A stretch of 64,000 bases of DNA from Dryocola clanedunensis subsp. sulfonylureivorans (GCF_016756775.1 NZ_JAERMU010000013.1:62001-126000); one strand, 5' to 3'; shown: positions 9,715-20,720, counted from the first letter of the stretch. Notes: a model not told the origin generated them from the letters alone. Program-made: numbers and translations.

Positions 9715-11109
9715 TCAATAGGCGGCTTTGTTAACAAAGCCTTTGAAAATGGTCAGGAAAACGATTTTGATGTCGAACCACAGACTCCACTCGCGGATAT
9801 ACTCCAGGTCGAACTCGACGCGTTTCTCCATTTTCTCAAGCGTATCGGTTTCGCCGCGCCAGCCGTTGATCTGCGCCCAGCCGGTAATACCTGGCTTAAC
9901 CTTGTGGCGCAGCATGTAGCCCTCGATCAGGGAACGATACTGTTCGTTATGGGCCACCGCATGCGGACGAGGGCCGACGATTGACATGCCACCCAGCAGC
10001 ACGTTGATAAACTGAGGCAGTTCGTCAAGCGAGGTGCGGCGCAGGAAGTTGCCCACTGGCGTAATGCGCTTATCGCCTTTGGTGGCCTGCACCACTACCG
10101 CGTCGTTCTCCATCACCTTCATAGAACGGAATTTCCACACCTTGATAGGCTTGCCGTCCATGCCGTAACGCGTCTGACGGAAGATAACCGGGCCGGGCGA
10201 GGTCACTTTTACCGCCACGCTGATAGCCAGCAATACCGGGGAGATAAGCAGCAGGATCAGCGACGCCAGAACGATATCTTCCAGGCGTTTCAGGATGCGG
10301 TTAATCCCGTTGAGCGGCGTATCAAACAGCGGCACGACCGGCACGCCGTTGACCTCTTCGGTGCGGGCGTTGAGGATGTTGAACGTAAAGACATCAGGGA
10401 TCAGCAGGACGGAACAGGTCGTATCCGTAAGGTCGCGCACCAGCTTCTTAATGCGGGACTCTTCGCTCATCGGCATAGCAATGTAAACGTTATCGATGCG
10501 GCCAGAGCGCGCCTCTTCAATCAGCTCGGCGAAGCTCCCGGCGTAGTCACCGTCTACCGTCTCAGGCTGCAAATCATCGAACACACCGATGACCTCGAAG
10601 CCTAACCACGGTTCGCCGCGGAAGCTGGACGCCAGCCTGCGCCCAACCGGCATTGAACCGGCGATAGCAATCCGGCGCGTGTTGTAGCCCATATTGCGCA
10701 GCCAGCCCGCGCCAAAACGAATAAACGAGCGGCAGACCACCAGACCGAAACCAGTCAGCACATACCAGGCCAGATACACCCAGAACGAGCCGTCAAAATC
10801 AGGGTTGAACGCCAGCAGACCGGCGCTGAAGATCAGCGCCAGGGTCCAGTTTTGCAGCAGCAGCGTCAGCTCGCTGGCAATTTTCACGCCGCGCCAGGAG
10901 CGGTAAAAATCGGTGATACCGCCAATCATCTGGAAGACAGCCAGCGTCAGCAGCGCCATTAACAGATGCATGTAGATAAACGGCAACGCGTTGACTTTGC
11001 ACACTACCCACAGCCCGACAAACATGATGGTGATGTCGGAGAAACGCTGCACCATTGAGATTAACGATGCGTTCGTTTTTGGCAGCTCGCGCTTTGTTAG
11101 ATTTGTCAT
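9715..11109 (-). CDS. wcaJ: Undecaprenyl-phosphate glucose phosphotransferase WcaJ
   Basis: WcaJ starts colanic acid assembly by moving glucose 1-phosphate from UDP-glucose to undecaprenyl phosphate at the inner membrane. The start at 11109 (MTNLTKRELPKTN) gives 464 residues, the E. coli length; the 36-codon upstream extension runs into REP sequence. N-terminal membrane helices occupy about residues 20-140, a CoA-binding-like middle domain follows, and the C-terminal catalytic domain shows KVWKFRSMKVMENDAV and DELPQFINVLLGGMSIVGPR. As in the family, it ends in KGFVNKAAY. The 150-bp gap to cpsG contains a REP pair. Confidence 0.95.
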   Translation of the reverse strand: MTNLTKRELPKTNASLISMVQRFSDITIMFVGLWVVCKVNALPFIYMHLLMALLTLAVFQMIGGITDFYRSWRGVKIASELTLLLQNWTLALIFSAGLLAFNPDFDGSFWVYLAWYVLTGFGLVVCRSFIRFGAGWLRNMGYNTRRIAIAGSMPVGRRLASSFRGEPWLGFEVIGVFDDLQPETVDGDYAGSFAELIEEARSGRIDNVYIAMPMSEESRIKKLVRDLTDTTCSVLLIPDVFTFNILNARTEEVNGVPVVPLFDTPLNGINRILKRLEDIVLASLILLLISPVLLAISVAVKVTSPGPVIFRQTRYGMDGKPIKVWKFRSMKVMENDAVVVQATKGDKRITPVGNFLRRTSLDELPQFINVLLGGMSIVGPRPHAVAHNEQYRSLIEGYMLRHKVKPGITGWAQINGWRGETDTLEKMEKRVEFDLEYIREWSLWFDIKIVFLTIFKGFVNKAAY

Positions 11110-11155
11110 CGTTTTACCTTTATTGAAAGGATCCCGGCTATCTCTGCGCTTCGAC

Positions 11156-11232
11156 GTAGGGTGGATAAGCGACGTGCCATCCACCTCCGCTGTTCCCGAA
11201 AGCGGCGGATGGCGCAAGCTTATCCGCCCTAC
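11156..11232. repeat. REP/BIME-like palindrome pair between cpsG and wcaJ
   Basis: Two oppositely oriented units lie side by side. The first starts GTAGGGTGGATAAGC and ends CATCCACC; the second runs GGCGGATGGCGCAAGC to TATCCGCCCTAC. Each can form a stem and the two can pair with each other. The core resembles the other repeats at 12692, 18023, 18661, 23300 and 53657, which share a GTAGG-x-GGATAAGC / CATCC-x-CC plan. Confidence 0.85.
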
Positions 11233-11259
11233 AAAAATCGCGAGATTGCCGATCCCAAA

Positions 11260-12630
11260 TTACTGATTCAACAGCGCCATGATTTCCTGCGTTCGCGCCT
11301 GCATCAGCTGCTCGTTGCTGCGGGACTCCACGTTCAGGCGCACCACCGGCTCGGTGTTCGAGCTCCTCAGGTTGAAGCGCCAGTCGCCGAACGCCATGCT
11401 CACGCCGTCCGTGTTGTCGATTTCGTCGGCGTGCGGCGCAAAGTGCTGATGTACGCGCTCAATGGCGACTTTTGGGTCAGCCAGCTTGCTGTTGATTTCT
11501 CCGCTCGCGGGCCACGCCGCCATGCGGTCGCGCACCAGCTCGCCCAGGGTTTTCCCCTTCAGGCACAGCAGCTCCGTCACCAGCAGCCACGGGATCATCC
11601 CGCTGTCGCAGTAGGCGAAGTCACGGAAGTAGTGGTGGGCGCTCATCTCGCCGCCGTAAATCGCGTCTTCCTGACGCATGCGCTCTTTGATAAACGCGTG
11701 GCCGGTTTTCGACATCACCGGCGTGCCGCCCGCGCGCTCCACGATATCCACCGTGTTCCAGGACAGGCGCGGGTCGTGAATGATTTTTGCGCCCGGCTGT
11801 TTCTCAAGGAACGCCGCCGCCAGCAGGCCAACGATGTAGTACCCCTCGATAAACTGCCCTTTCTCGTCGAACAGGAAGCAGCGGTCGAAATCGCCGTCAA
11901 AGGCGATGCCCATGTCCGCACCGTGTTCGATGACCGCGCTGCGGGTGTCGTCGCGGCACTCCGGCAGCAGCGGGTTAGGAATGCCGTTCGGGAAGTTGCC
12001 GTCGGGCGTGTTGTGCACCTTGATGAAGGTCAGCGGCACGTTCATCGCCTTAAAGCGCGCTTCGATGGCATCAACGATCGGGCCGGCCGCGCCGTTGCCG
12101 GAGTTAATCACCAGCTTCAGCGGCTTAATGTTCTGCACGTTGATGTAGGAGAACAGGTGGTCGATGTAGGCCTCCACCACGGAAATCTTCTTGTAACTTC
12201 CGCGCTTCGCTTCGTTCACCGGCGGGAAGTCGTTCGCTTCCGCCAGGCGCTGCACGTCGCGCAGGCCGGTGTCGCCGCTGATTGGGCGCGCGCCCTCGCG
12301 CACCAGCTTCATGCCGTTGTAATCCATCGGGTTGTGGCTGGCGGTCACTTCAATGCCGCCGTCAACGTCCAGATGCCAGGTGGCAAAGTAAATCTCTTCG
12401 GTGCCGGACAGGCCGATATCCAGCACGTCCACGCCCGCATCCTGTAAGCCGCGCGCCAGCGCCAGCTTCAGGGATTCACTGGTCAGGCGCACGTCGCCGC
12501 CCAGCACAATCGTTTTCGGCTTCAGGTACTCGCCGTAGGCCCGGCCAATGCGGCCCGCTATTTCTTCGTTCAACTCTTCGCCCAGGCGGCCACGGATGTC
12601 GTAGGCCTTAAAACAAGTTAACTTTTCCAT
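11260..12630 (-). CDS. cpsG: Phosphomannomutase
   Basis: CpsG (ManB) interconverts mannose 6-phosphate and mannose 1-phosphate in the cytoplasm, feeding GDP-mannose and then GDP-fucose synthesis. The start at 12630 ([14 protein letters not shown]) gives 456 residues, the E. coli length. The catalytic phosphoserine motif [15 protein letters not shown] lies near residue 98. The metal-binding loop [10 protein letters not shown] and the sugar-binding [12 protein letters not shown] follow, and the C-terminal phosphate-binding loop reads [14 protein letters not shown]. The gap to cpsB upstream holds a single REP unit. Confidence 0.95.
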   Translation of the reverse strand: MEKLTCFKAYDIRGRLGEELNEEIAGRIGRAYGEYLKPKTIVLGGDVRLTSESLKLALARGLQDAGVDVLDIGLSGTEEIYFATWHLDVDGGIEVTASHNPMDYNGMKLVREGARPISGDTGLRDVQRLAEANDFPPVNEAKRGSYKKISVVEAYIDHLFSYINVQNIKPLKLVINSGNGAAGPIVDAIEARFKAMNVPLTFIKVHNTPDGNFPNGIPNPLLPECRDDTRSAVIEHGADMGIAFDGDFDRCFLFDEKGQFIEGYYIVGLLAAAFLEKQPGAKIIHDPRLSWNTVDIVERAGGTPVMSKTGHAFIKERMRQEDAIYGGEMSAHHYFRDFAYCDSGMIPWLLVTELLCLKGKTLGELVRDRMAAWPASGEINSKLADPKVAIERVHQHFAPHADEIDNTDGVSMAFGDWRFNLRSSNTEPVVRLNVESRSNEQLMQARTQEIMALLNQ

Positions 12631-12691
12631 GATTACCCCTTCTTCAGGCAACGGTTCGCCCTGACCCCGCAGGGCCATATTGAATAAATTC

Positions 12692-12721
12692 GTAGGTCGG
12701 ATAAGCGCAGCGTCATCCGAC
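12692..12721. repeat. REP-like palindrome between cpsB and cpsG
   Basis: A single unit with arms GTAGGTCGGATAAGC and GTCATCCGAC around a short loop. It lies between the cpsB stop and the cpsG start and would fold into a stem-loop in the operon mRNA. Confidence 0.8.
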
Positions 12722-12735
12722 AAAGTCGGTAAAGG

Positions 12736-14172
12736 TCAGACGCGCCCGTACCGGTCTTTGAAACGGACGATGTCGTCTTCTTCGAGGTAGGTGCCGGAAC
12801 GCACTTCAATCAGGTCGAGCGGGATCTTGCCGGGGTTTTCCAGGCAGTGGGTCATGCCCAGCGGGATGTAGATGGATTCGTTTTCACCCAGCAGCTTGAT
12901 CTCGTCGCCCAGCGTCACTTTTGCGGTGCCCGCTACCACAATCCAGTGCTCGGCGCGGTGATGGTGCATCTGCAAAGACAGCCCCTCACCCGGCTTCACG
13001 GTGATGCGCTTCACCTGATAGCGCTCGCCGGAATCAATCGAGTCGTACTTGCCCCACGGACGGTACACTTCGCGATGGTTGTGGTGCTCGTGACGGCCAT
13101 CGTGTTTGATCTGCTCGACGACTTTCTTCACGCTCTGCACGTGGTCGCGGTCGGCGATCAGCACGGCGTCTTTGGTCTGCACAACGATCAGGTCTTTGAC
13201 GCCAACCGTGGTCACCAGGCCGGACTCGGCGTAGATATAGCTGTTTTCGGAATCAACGCTGATCACGTCGCCGTGGTGCACGTTACCCTCATTCGTTTTA
13301 GCGCTGATGTCCCACAGGGAGGACCAGGAGCCCACGTCGCTCCAGCCCGCGTCCATCGGCACCACCACCGCATCGGCGGTTTTTTCCATTACCGCGTAGT
13401 CGATGGATTCGTCCGGACAGGCCAGGAACGCGGCTTCGTCCACGCGCACAAAGTCCAGATCCGGGTCGACGTTCGCCATCGCGTTTTCGCAGGCCTGGAG
13501 AATATCCGGGCGGTATTTGCCCAGCTCTTCCAGGTAGCGGCCAGCGCGGAACAGGAACATGCCGCTGTTCCAGTAGTATTCACCGCAGGCCACGTACTCT
13601 TCGGCGGTTGCCAGGTCCGGCTTCTCAACAAACTGCGCCACGCTGAACGCCAACGCGTCCACACCCGCAGATTCGGCCTGCCCGCGACGGATATAGCCGT
13701 AGCCGGTTTCCGGCTGGTCAGGCACGATGCCAAAGGTCACCAGCTTACCCGCCTCGGCATGCGGCAGCGCGTTACGCACCGCGTCACGGAAGGCATCTTC
13801 GTTCTGGATAACGTGGTCGGCGGCGAGGATCAGCATCAGCGGATCGCTGTCCGGCTGGTTGCGTAATGCGGCAAGCGCCGCCAGCGCAATAGCGGGCGCG
13901 GTGTTACGACCGGCAGGCTCCAGCACGATGTTCTCAGTCAGCTTGTTAAGCTGGCGCAGCTGTTCGGCAACGATAAAACGGTGCTGCTCGTTGCAAATCA
14001 CCACCGGGCTTTCGCATTCCACGCCGTTCAGGCGATTAATGGTGGTTTGCAGCATGGTCAGCTCCCCTTTCAGGCAAAGGAACTGTTTCGGATAGAGGAC
14101 GCGGGACAGCGGCCACAGGCGGCTGCCGTTTCCGCCAGCCATAATGACCGGATAAAGCTGGGAATGACTCAT
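12736..14172 (-). CDS. cpsB: Mannose-1-phosphate guanylyltransferase
   Basis: CpsB (ManC) makes GDP-mannose from mannose 1-phosphate and GTP. At 478 residues it equals the E. coli enzyme. The N-terminal nucleotidyltransferase domain opens with [16 protein letters not shown] and KQFLCL. The C-terminal quarter is a cupin-type mannose-6-phosphate isomerase-like domain with [20 protein letters not shown] and [18 protein letters not shown], including the His cluster. The start codon overlaps the end of wcaI by four bases. cpsG lies just after it, as in the canonical operon. Confidence 0.95.
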   Translation of the reverse strand: MSHSQLYPVIMAGGNGSRLWPLSRVLYPKQFLCLKGELTMLQTTINRLNGVECESPVVICNEQHRFIVAEQLRQLNKLTENIVLEPAGRNTAPAIALAALAALRNQPDSDPLMLILAADHVIQNEDAFRDAVRNALPHAEAGKLVTFGIVPDQPETGYGYIRRGQAESAGVDALAFSVAQFVEKPDLATAEEYVACGEYYWNSGMFLFRAGRYLEELGKYRPDILQACENAMANVDPDLDFVRVDEAAFLACPDESIDYAVMEKTADAVVVPMDAGWSDVGSWSSLWDISAKTNEGNVHHGDVISVDSENSYIYAESGLVTTVGVKDLIVVQTKDAVLIADRDHVQSVKKVVEQIKHDGRHEHHNHREVYRPWGKYDSIDSGERYQVKRITVKPGEGLSLQMHHHRAEHWIVVAGTAKVTLGDEIKLLGENESIYIPLGMTHCLENPGKIPLDLIEVRSGTYLEEDDIVRFKDRYGRV

Positions 14173-15410
14173 GGTTTAACCCCGACATCTGGTGCTGATA
14201 AGGCAGCGATAAATTGACTCAGCACGTTCTCTTTCTCGAGCGTGCGTTCGGCGTATTCACGGGCGATGGCGTTGTCAGCCGGCAGCTGCAGGCAGCGAAC
14301 GATGCCGTCGCTCAGCGCGTCGGCGGATTCAGGCTCCACGCAGACGGCAATTCCTGGATACAGCTCGCAAAGCTGGCCGAGCTCGGTTTCCGGCTCTGCG
14401 GTAATCACCGCGTTTCCGCCCACGGCCAGAATGTTCGTTAGCTTGGACGGCAATACCGCATCGGCAGCGCCGCGACGCTGGATAACTAAATGGCAGTCCG
14501 CCAGCTTCAGCAGCGCGGGCAGCGCGTCATACGGCTGCAGCGGATGGAATACCACGTTGTGCAGATTGCGATCGGCCACCAGTTTTTCGAGGCGGGTTTT
14601 GCCGCCGCCCTGGCCGACAATCACGAACAGATAAGGCTGGTCGCTGAAGCGGGCAGCGACCTCAATCACCGTCTCCAGGCCCTGCTTTTCGCCGATGTTG
14701 CCTGAATAAAGAATGATTTTTTTGTCGGCTGGCAGCCGCAGGCTTTCACGCACGGCCTGCACGTCCTGCGGCGCGATGTCGCGAAAACGCTCTACTTCCG
14801 ACCAGTTCGGGAAGAAGATCACGCGCTTTGGATCGACGCCTTTCTCGATGGCTTTGTTCATCATCGAGCGGGAGATGGTCGACACGTTGTCGACGTTGTG
14901 CAGGCAGCTTTGTTCAAAGCGCTGGGCGAGCTTCGCCACTTTGCTCGTGCTGCCGCCCGCCATGCCGAGGCCCAGCATCGCGTCAACTTCGTAATCCTGA
15001 ACGTGCAGCAGCGTGCGCGCGCCGCTCAGTTTTGCCAGCAGGCGCATGCCCGGGACGCAAAAGAGCGTCGGCACCACGCCAATAATTTGGTCCGGCTTCC
15101 AGCGGCGCTGCGCCATCAGCGGGAAGAAAGAGCTCAGGGCAAAGCTGCCCAGGTGGATCAGACGCTTTAAAGTTGAAGGCTGCTTTGGAACGTAAAGCGG
15201 GCAGCGCCAGACGGTAGCCGCGCCCTGCTCTTTTTTGTACTTCCAGCCCGAGTAGTCAGGATGCACTTCCCAGACCGGATAATATGGCGGTGCGGTGATG
15301 ACCCGCACTTCGTGGCCCTGGCTGGTCATCCATTCCACCATCTCACCCGTGTATTTCCCGATGCCGGTGAGCTCCGGTGAGTAGTTAATGCCGTAGACCA
15401 GAATCTTCAT
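14169..15410 (-). CDS. wcaI: Colanic acid glycosyltransferase WcaI
   Basis: WcaI is a GT4-type cytoplasmic glycosyltransferase thought to add fucose early in repeat-unit assembly. The 413 residues compare with 407 in E. coli. The N-terminal [20 protein letters not shown] is a clear WcaI signature, [15 protein letters not shown] lies mid-protein, and the donor-site half has [18 protein letters not shown]. It overlaps gmm upstream (15407-15410) and cpsB downstream by four bases each, consistent with tight translational coupling. Confidence 0.94.
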   Translation of the reverse strand: MKILVYGINYSPELTGIGKYTGEMVEWMTSQGHEVRVITAPPYYPVWEVHPDYSGWKYKKEQGAATVWRCPLYVPKQPSTLKRLIHLGSFALSSFFPLMAQRRWKPDQIIGVVPTLFCVPGMRLLAKLSGARTLLHVQDYEVDAMLGLGMAGGSTSKVAKLAQRFEQSCLHNVDNVSTISRSMMNKAIEKGVDPKRVIFFPNWSEVERFRDIAPQDVQAVRESLRLPADKKIILYSGNIGEKQGLETVIEVAARFSDQPYLFVIVGQGGGKTRLEKLVADRNLHNVVFHPLQPYDALPALLKLADCHLVIQRRGAADAVLPSKLTNILAVGGNAVITAEPETELGQLCELYPGIAVCVEPESADALSDGIVRCLQLPADNAIAREYAERTLEKENVLSQFIAALSAPDVGVKP

Positions 15411-15886
15411 AATCCGATTACCTTATCTGCCGGCTCCGCGAGGAAGTAGGCACGGCTGTTGTCGTGCACGTCTTCGCTTTCCAGCAGTTCCGCGGCGCTC
15501 TGCCAGCGGTATTCATTGTGCTGTTCCATCGGCAGCTGCAGCTCGTCCGCATTCACGCGCAGGCGGAAGCCCAGCACGACGTAGTGCGTGGAGAAATCCT
15601 GCCCGGAGAAGTTGTCGTCGTAGAAATGCTGCCAGACGCCGTAAAACTCTCCGTCCTTTAACGTAAAGCGCTTGCCTAATTCTGCTTCGGTTAAACGCGC
15701 AAACGCGTCGGCAAGCCGCTCGTCTTTCTGCACGCGCCCGCCCGGCACGAACCAAAAGCCCTGGGCAGGGCGATTGGTTCGTAAACCAAGCAGGTATTCA
15801 CCCGCCTGGTTTTCGACGACCAGGTCAATGGAAATCAGCGGCGTAGAACGCACTACGGTGGTGAAATCTTCATGACTCAGGAACAT
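15407..15886 (-). CDS. gmm: GDP-mannose mannosyl hydrolase (Nudix)
   Basis: Gmm (NudD, WcaH) hydrolyses GDP-mannose or GDP-glucose to GDP and sugar, and may tune GDP-sugar pools. The start at 15886 ([19 protein letters not shown]) gives 159 residues, as in E. coli; an in-frame extension upstream overlaps fcl and is discounted. The modified Nudix box reads [20 protein letters not shown], followed by [27 protein letters not shown] is characteristic. It begins 2 bp after the fcl stop. Confidence 0.94.
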   Translation of the reverse strand: MFLSHEDFTTVVRSTPLISIDLVVENQAGEYLLGLRTNRPAQGFWFVPGGRVQKDERLADAFARLTEAELGKRFTLKDGEFYGVWQHFYDDNFSGQDFSTHYVVLGFRLRVNADELQLPMEQHNEYRWQSAAELLESEDVHDNSRAYFLAEPADKVIGL

Positions 15887-15888
15887 GC

Positions 15889-16854
15889 TTACCCCCGGAA
15901 CCGGGACTGGTTTTCGAGGAACCACTGGTAGGTGCTGGCAAGGCCAAGCTCCAGGGCAATCTCGTGATACCAGCCGAGGCGGCGCAGGCGGGTGACGTCC
16001 AGCAGCTTGCGCGGCGTGCCGTCAGGCTTAGAAGCATCGAACACCACGCGGCCACGGTAGCCCGTCACTTTCGCGATGGTCTGCGCCAGCTCGCGGATGG
16101 TGCAGTCCACGCCGGTACCGACGTTAATATGCGACAGCATCGGCTCGGTGTTTTCGCCCCACACTTCCGGGTCCAGCTCCATCACGTGAATGCTGGCCGC
16201 GGCCATATCATCCACGTGCAGGAACTCACGCATCGGCGTACCGCTGCCCCACACCACCACGTCCGGCGTGTTCTGCTCGGTTGCTTCATGGAAGCGACGC
16301 AGCAGCGCAGGAATCACGTGCGAGTTGCTCGGGTGGAAGTTGTCGTGCGGCCCGTACAGGTTGGTCGGCATCACCGAGCGGTAATCGCGGTCAAACTGGC
16401 GGTTATAGGATTCGCACAGCTTGATCCCGGCGATTTTGGCAATCGCGTACGGCTCGTTAGTTGCTTCAAGCGTGCCCTGCAGCAGTTCGCTTTCGGCAAT
16501 CGGCTGCTTCGCCATCTTCGGGTAAATGCATGAGGAGCCGAGGAACAGCAGCTTATTCACGTTGTGCGTGTGCGCGCTGTGAATAATGTTGCTCTCGAGA
16601 GTCATGTTCTCGTAGATGAAGTCCGCCGGGAAGCTGTTATTCGCCACGATGCCGCCCACCTTGGCGGCGGCCAGGTAAACCTGGTCGATTTCCGCTTCGG
16701 CAAAGAAGGCGTTCACCGCCGCCGCGTCCAGTAGGTTCAGTTCATCACGGCTGCGCAGCACAAGCTCAACGTCATCGCGCTGCTCAAGCTGGCGGACGAT
16801 GGCCGATCCGACCATCCCGCGGTGGCCGGCAACAAAGATACGTTTCTTATTCAT
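15889..16854 (-). CDS. fcl: GDP-L-fucose synthase
   Basis: Fcl (WcaG) carries out the epimerisation and NADPH reduction of GDP-4-keto-6-deoxymannose to GDP-L-fucose. The 321 residues equal the E. coli enzyme. The NADP-binding loop is [18 protein letters not shown] at the N-terminus; [13 protein letters not shown] carries the active-site Ser and Cys, and [15 protein letters not shown] carries the Tyr-x-x-x-Lys couple near residue 136. It starts 2 bp after the gmd stop, and the two enzymes act in sequence. Confidence 0.96.
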   Translation of the reverse strand: MNKKRIFVAGHRGMVGSAIVRQLEQRDDVELVLRSRDELNLLDAAAVNAFFAEAEIDQVYLAAAKVGGIVANNSFPADFIYENMTLESNIIHSAHTHNVNKLLFLGSSCIYPKMAKQPIAESELLQGTLEATNEPYAIAKIAGIKLCESYNRQFDRDYRSVMPTNLYGPHDNFHPSNSHVIPALLRRFHEATEQNTPDVVVWGSGTPMREFLHVDDMAAASIHVMELDPEVWGENTEPMLSHINVGTGVDCTIRELAQTIAKVTGYRGRVVFDASKPDGTPRKLLDVTRLRRLGWYHEIALELGLASTYQWFLENQSRFRG

Positions 16855-16856
16855 GC

Positions 16857-17978
16857 TCAGGACTCCAGCGCGATGGCGACCTCGTAGCCGTGGGACTTCA
16901 GCAGGGAGTGCTTCTTCGCCGCTTCCAGGTCTTTGGCAACCATCTCGCCGACCATCTCCTGCAGGGTGATCTCTGGTTTCCAGCCCAGTTTTTCGTGTGC
17001 TTTGGTCGGGTCGCCCAGCAGGGTTTCTACTTCGGCAGGACGGAAGTAGCGCGGGTCAACGGAGACAATCACGTCGCCTGGCGCAACGCCCGGTGCATCG
17101 TGACCGGTGACGGAAACCACAATGCCCTTCTCGTCAACGCCGGTGCCTTCAAAGCGCAGTTTGATACCCAGCTGCGCGGCAGCCATTTCCACGAACTGGC
17201 GAACGGAGTACTGCACGCCGGTGGCGATCACGAAATCTTCCGGGTTTTCCTGCTGCAGCATCATCCACTGCATTTTCACGTAGTCTTTGGCATGGCCCCA
17301 GTCACGCAGGGAGTCCATGTTGCCAAGGTACAGGCATTTTTCCAGGCCCTGAGCGATGTTGGCAATCGCACGGGTGATTTTGCGGGTCACGAAGGTTTCG
17401 CCACGGCGCGGGGATTCGTGGTTGAACAGGATGCCGTTACAGGCATACATGCCGTAGGATTCACGGTAGTTAACGGTGATCCAGTAGGCGTACAGCTTCG
17501 CTACCGCATAAGGAGAGCGCGGGTAGAAAGGCGTAGTTTCTTTCTGCGGAGTTTCCTGTACCAGGCCGTAAAGCTCGGAGGTGGACGCCTGATAGAAGCG
17601 GGTTTTCTTCTCGAGGCCCAGGAAGCGGATAGCTTCCAGCAGGCGCAGGGTCCCCATCGCATCAACGTCAGCGGTGTATTCCGGGGATTCGAAGGAGACG
17701 GCAACGTGGCTCATCGCGCCCAGGTTGTACACTTCGTCCGGCTGCACTTCCTGCAGGATACGGGTCAGGTTGGAGCTGTCCGTCAGGTCACCGTAGTGCA
17801 GGTGGAATTTCGGGTTGCTCGTGTGCGGATCCTGATAGATATGGTCCACACGCTCGGTGTTAAAAGAAGAAGCGCGGCGCTTAATGCCGTGTACTTCATA
17901 GCCTTTTTCCAGCAGGAGTTCTGCCAGGTAGGAGCCGTCTTGTCCGGTTACACCCGTGATGAGCGCTACTTTAGTCAT
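16857..17978 (-). CDS. gmd: GDP-mannose 4,6-dehydratase
   Basis: Gmd converts GDP-mannose to GDP-4-keto-6-deoxymannose, the committed step to GDP-fucose. The start at 17978 ([19 protein letters not shown]) gives 373 residues, the E. coli length; the 37-codon extension upstream is REP sequence read as protein. Motifs are the Rossmann loop [19 protein letters not shown], the active site [15 protein letters not shown] and the Tyr-Lys pair [12 protein letters not shown]. The upstream gap to wcaF carries a REP pair. Confidence 0.96.
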   Translation of the reverse strand: MTKVALITGVTGQDGSYLAELLLEKGYEVHGIKRRASSFNTERVDHIYQDPHTSNPKFHLHYGDLTDSSNLTRILQEVQPDEVYNLGAMSHVAVSFESPEYTADVDAMGTLRLLEAIRFLGLEKKTRFYQASTSELYGLVQETPQKETTPFYPRSPYAVAKLYAYWITVNYRESYGMYACNGILFNHESPRRGETFVTRKITRAIANIAQGLEKCLYLGNMDSLRDWGHAKDYVKMQWMMLQQENPEDFVIATGVQYSVRQFVEMAAAQLGIKLRFEGTGVDEKGIVVSVTGHDAPGVAPGDVIVSVDPRYFRPAEVETLLGDPTKAHEKLGWKPEITLQEMVGEMVAKDLEAAKKHSLLKSHGYEVAIALES

Positions 17979-18022
17979 AATGGATATTTCCTCTGTTAAA
18001 CCTGTTTCTGATTTGTGGATCT

Positions 18023-18085
18023 GTAGGTCGGATAAGCCTGCGCCATCCGACGTTACGGTGGATGACACTGCGTTTATCCCCCTAC
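18023..18085. repeat. REP-like pair between wcaF and gmd
   Basis: A unit with arms GTAGGTCGGATAAGC and CCATCCGAC is followed, seven bases on, by an inverted partner running GGTGGATGACACTGCG to TTTATCCCCCTAC. The pair fills most of the 119-bp gap between wcaF and gmd. Confidence 0.8.
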
Positions 18086-18097
18086 GCACCTACATAC

Positions 18098-18640
18098 CTA
18101 CAAAGCTCGATCGCGTATTTTTACAGCTGGGTTTCCCCGGCAAACGGCATTTGCCGGTAATGATTTATAAACGCTGCTGCGCGCGCCGACGACGGTGCCG
18201 TCATTAATCGTTACGCCGGGCGAAACGAAGACGTCGGTGGCCAGCCAGCATTTTTCGCCAATAACAATGGGCGTGGCAGTAATATCAAAATGGTTGCTCA
18301 TATAATCGTGCGAGCCGGTACATAAATAACACTTTTGTGACACAACAGAATTTGCACCAATGGTTATTTCACCCAGGGTATATAACACCGCGTCATCGCC
18401 TACCCAGGCATAATCACCGAGCGTTAATTTCCACGGATAGGTTATTTTTACCGAGGGGCGAATAACCACTCCCTTACCAATCTTTGCCCCAAACAGACGT
18501 AATAAAAAGGCGCGCCAGCGGTATAAAACCTGCGGCGACCAGGCAAACAATGTCGCCTGCACCGCCCACCAGAGCTGGACTTTTATTCCGTTTGCGCCGC
18601 GAAAACCTTTCGGTACTGAGAAACCACTTAATTCCTGCAT
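18098..18640 (-). CDS. wcaF: Colanic acid acetyltransferase WcaF
   Basis: WcaF is a left-handed beta-helix (hexapeptide repeat) acyltransferase that O-acetylates the colanic acid unit. I choose the ATG at 18640 (MQELSGFSVPKGFRG, 180 residues) because an AGAG site lies 6 nt upstream; an ATG two codons earlier lacks proper spacing. Hexapeptide rungs are visible in LGDYAWVGDDAVLYTLGE and ITIGANSVVSQKCYLCTGSH, the latter containing the probable catalytic His, and in SPGVTINDGTVVGARS. E. coli WcaF has 182 residues. Confidence 0.92.
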   Translation of the reverse strand: MQELSGFSVPKGFRGANGIKVQLWWAVQATLFAWSPQVLYRWRAFLLRLFGAKIGKGVVIRPSVKITYPWKLTLGDYAWVGDDAVLYTLGEITIGANSVVSQKCYLCTGSHDYMSNHFDITATPIVIGEKCWLATDVFVSPGVTINDGTVVGARSSVYKSLPANAVCRGNPAVKIRDRAL

Positions 18641-18660
18641 AAGCATCTCTTATTTCTTAT

Positions 18661-18692
18661 TGCCGGATGACGCTTGCGCTTATCCGGCCTAC
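18661..18692. repeat. REP-like palindrome between wcaE and wcaF
   Basis: A single unit, TGCCGGATGACGCTTGCG followed by CTTATCCGGCCTAC, in the inverse orientation to the one at 12692. It lies in the 88-bp gap between wcaE and wcaF. Confidence 0.8.
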
Positions 18693-18728
18693 AAATTAAT
18701 TTGCAGTTGCGGGGATGGATCATTCACC

Positions 18729-19481
18729 TTACGCTTTGTTATATAACGCTTTGGCTTTGCCCGTGGTACGCATACGAAGTTTATATGACAGCTCGGCAAT
18801 AAATCCCGGAACACCTAATATTTTGCGCTGAACCTTTCTGGCATCATGGCATAGCTCAATATTATTGCTGGTGGAAACACCGCCCATCGAAAATTCAGAG
18901 ACCAGCCCTTTAATGCGTTTGAAGGCGTAGCCGCTTTTATACATTTTGGCCGCCAGCGCGTAATCAGAGGAGACTTTGTACTGCAAATCGTAAGGGTATT
19001 TGCGAAGGCCAGACAGCGGGAAAAATATCGCCTGATGGCTGGCCGGCAGGCTGTGATAAATATACCAGCCCTGCTTTGCCCGGCGTTCGATTTTTGTGCC
19101 GTCGCCGAAATCCAGTAACGCATCGCCAATAATCATGGCGTTATCTTTGGCTGACGCAGAGGCTAACTGGTGTACCACGTTTGCGATATCCTGATGGAAG
19201 ATATCACCGGAGTTAAGGAACAGTGCATAGCGCCCCTGCGCCATGGCAATCCCCTTATTCATCGCGTCGTAGATGCCGTTATCTTTCTCGCTGACAAAGC
19301 GTAAGCTGTACTGACCGTTGAGGTTTTCCAGGAACTCGGCGGTACCGTCCTGCGAGTTCCCGTCCACCACAATCCACTCAAAAGAGATGTCATTTGCCCG
19401 CGCAAGGTGTGCCAGAGACTGCCAGGTTTTCTCGATACCGGCTAAATTTTTCCAGGCGACCGTAATAACACTTAATAACAT
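18729..19481 (-). CDS. wcaE: Colanic acid glycosyltransferase WcaE
   Basis: WcaE is a GT2-family (GT-A fold) inverting glycosyltransferase acting on the lipid-linked intermediate in the cytoplasm. The start at 19481 ([15 protein letters not shown]) gives 250 residues against 248 in E. coli. Motifs are the N-terminal [11 protein letters not shown] strand, [17 protein letters not shown] (nucleotide-binding Asp), [20 protein letters not shown] and [10 protein letters not shown] with the metal-binding Asp. The wcaD stop lies 18 bp upstream. Confidence 0.93.
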   Translation of the reverse strand: MLLSVITVAWKNLAGIEKTWQSLAHLARANDISFEWIVVDGNSQDGTAEFLENLNGQYSLRFVSEKDNGIYDAMNKGIAMAQGRYALFLNSGDIFHQDIANVVHQLASASAKDNAMIIGDALLDFGDGTKIERRAKQGWYIYHSLPASHQAIFFPLSGLRKYPYDLQYKVSSDYALAAKMYKSGYAFKRIKGLVSEFSMGGVSTSNNIELCHDARKVQRKILGVPGFIAELSYKLRMRTTGKAKALYNKA

Positions 19482-19499
19482 GATTGTGGACCTCAATAA

Positions 19500-20720
19500 T
19501 CAGGTATGTGTAATCTTGAGTGCCTTGCGCAAAATAAATGGACAAACAATCAAGAAAGCATATTCCGGGCTAAAAATTGAACCGGTAAAAAACAGTGATA
19601 CGGGCGTAAAAAGCCAGAGCTGTACGCGGAAATTTTCATTATTCCCAAAGGCCGTACGCATCATTTTAAAGACTTTCCACATATACCAGACTGTCAATAA
19701 CACTGCGAACCATGAGAAATAAATAATCAGCAGATACAGACCATTGTCTACTGTTTTACCGACATCCGCACCGTTAAAGATTCCGAATGATGCAACATAT
19801 TCATATAAAGATCCGAAGCGCACCACACCGTCAACATTGGTCAGAGAATATCCCACCATAGCCAATGGGCCGATAATACGATAATACGATGACGAACCTT
19901 CCGTCCCTAAATCACCCAGTCGTGTAGCGATATAAGGGAAGGCGAAAATCAACCCTACTAAAAACACGGATAATGAGATAATAGCCAGCGGCAACTTTTT
20001 CTTTATTGCACTTTTATTAAGATACTGGAACGCCCATTCGAGAAGATAAAACAGGATAAACGTCATTACCCCTGAGAACGACCCGGAGAGGATTATCCCT
20101 AAAAGAATCATACCATCTGTTTTCGGGGTTTTGATACCAAACTGTTTGATGCTGAGCCAAATTGAGATTAGTGCCAAAGCAAAAAACGCCGGTTCAAAAT
20201 AAAGAGCCGTAGTACGCTTACCACCGAAGCTAATAAAGTTCAGAACATAGCTGTTGCTGTAAATAAGAAACTTCGAAATTTTTTCAATCAGGCTGCTGCC
20301 GCCGGTGAGAATAATCTGTGCCATTTCCGCTGCGGCGATAGTCACGATAATTCCCACGACGATAAAAAATAACCGCAATATTTTTCGGTGATTACGCGCA
20401 GAGATTGTTTTGAAGCGGCAGCTCCAGGTCATCGCCAGAATCAGCACGATATAAATAAACAGCAGCGTCGAGGTGACGTACTTGCTGGGATCGAGCGACT
20501 GGCCAAAGATATAGTTGAACGCCGTCAGCACCGCCCCCACGCCAAGAGCAATCATCAGCTTCTTGACGCTGATGCGCTCGATATACAGAAACAGAATGGC
20601 GGGCAGGAAGGTCACGATGGTGATGGGGAAACTTTCTCCCAGCGAGGCCAGCTTGACGTTCACCACCAGGTAGATAAACGGCAGCAGCAGATAGCTACAG
20701 ATTCTGATAGAACGAGACAT
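19500..20720 (-). CDS. wcaD: Colanic acid polymerase WcaD (Wzy type)
   Basis: WcaD is the predicted Wzy-type polymerase that joins repeat units in the periplasm at the inner membrane. The start at 20720 (MSRSIRICSYLLLPFIYLVV) is preceded by a strong GGAGGAG site and gives 406 residues against 405 in E. coli. About ten hydrophobic helices are visible. A large periplasmic loop is likely around residues 280-340 (TRLGDLGTEGSSSYYRIIGP). The start lies inside the wcaC 3' end, a 26-bp overlap. Confidence 0.92.
   Translation of the reverse strand: MSRSIRICSYLLLPFIYLVVNVKLASLGESFPITIVTFLPAILFLYIERISVKKLMIALGVGAVLTAFNYIFGQSLDPSKYVTSTLLFIYIVLILAMTWSCRFKTISARNHRKILRLFFIVVGIIVTIAAAEMAQIILTGGSSLIEKISKFLIYSNSYVLNFISFGGKRTTALYFEPAFFALALISIWLSIKQFGIKTPKTDGMILLGIILSGSFSGVMTFILFYLLEWAFQYLNKSAIKKKLPLAIISLSVFLVGLIFAFPYIATRLGDLGTEGSSSYYRIIGPLAMVGYSLTNVDGVVRFGSLYEYVASFGIFNGADVGKTVDNGLYLLIIYFSWFAVLLTVWYMWKVFKMMRTAFGNNENFRVQLWLFTPVSLFFTGSIFSPEYAFLIVCPFILRKALKITHT

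Noticed and set aside
11161-12447. 428-codon open frame on the plus strand opposite cpsG
   Set aside because: It is a shadow of the high-GC cpsG gene. The protein is rich in Arg, His and Ala with no recognisable domain.
16857-18089. Longer gmd frame starting at 18089
   Set aside because: The extra 37 codons read through the REP pair; the start at 17978 gives the family length.
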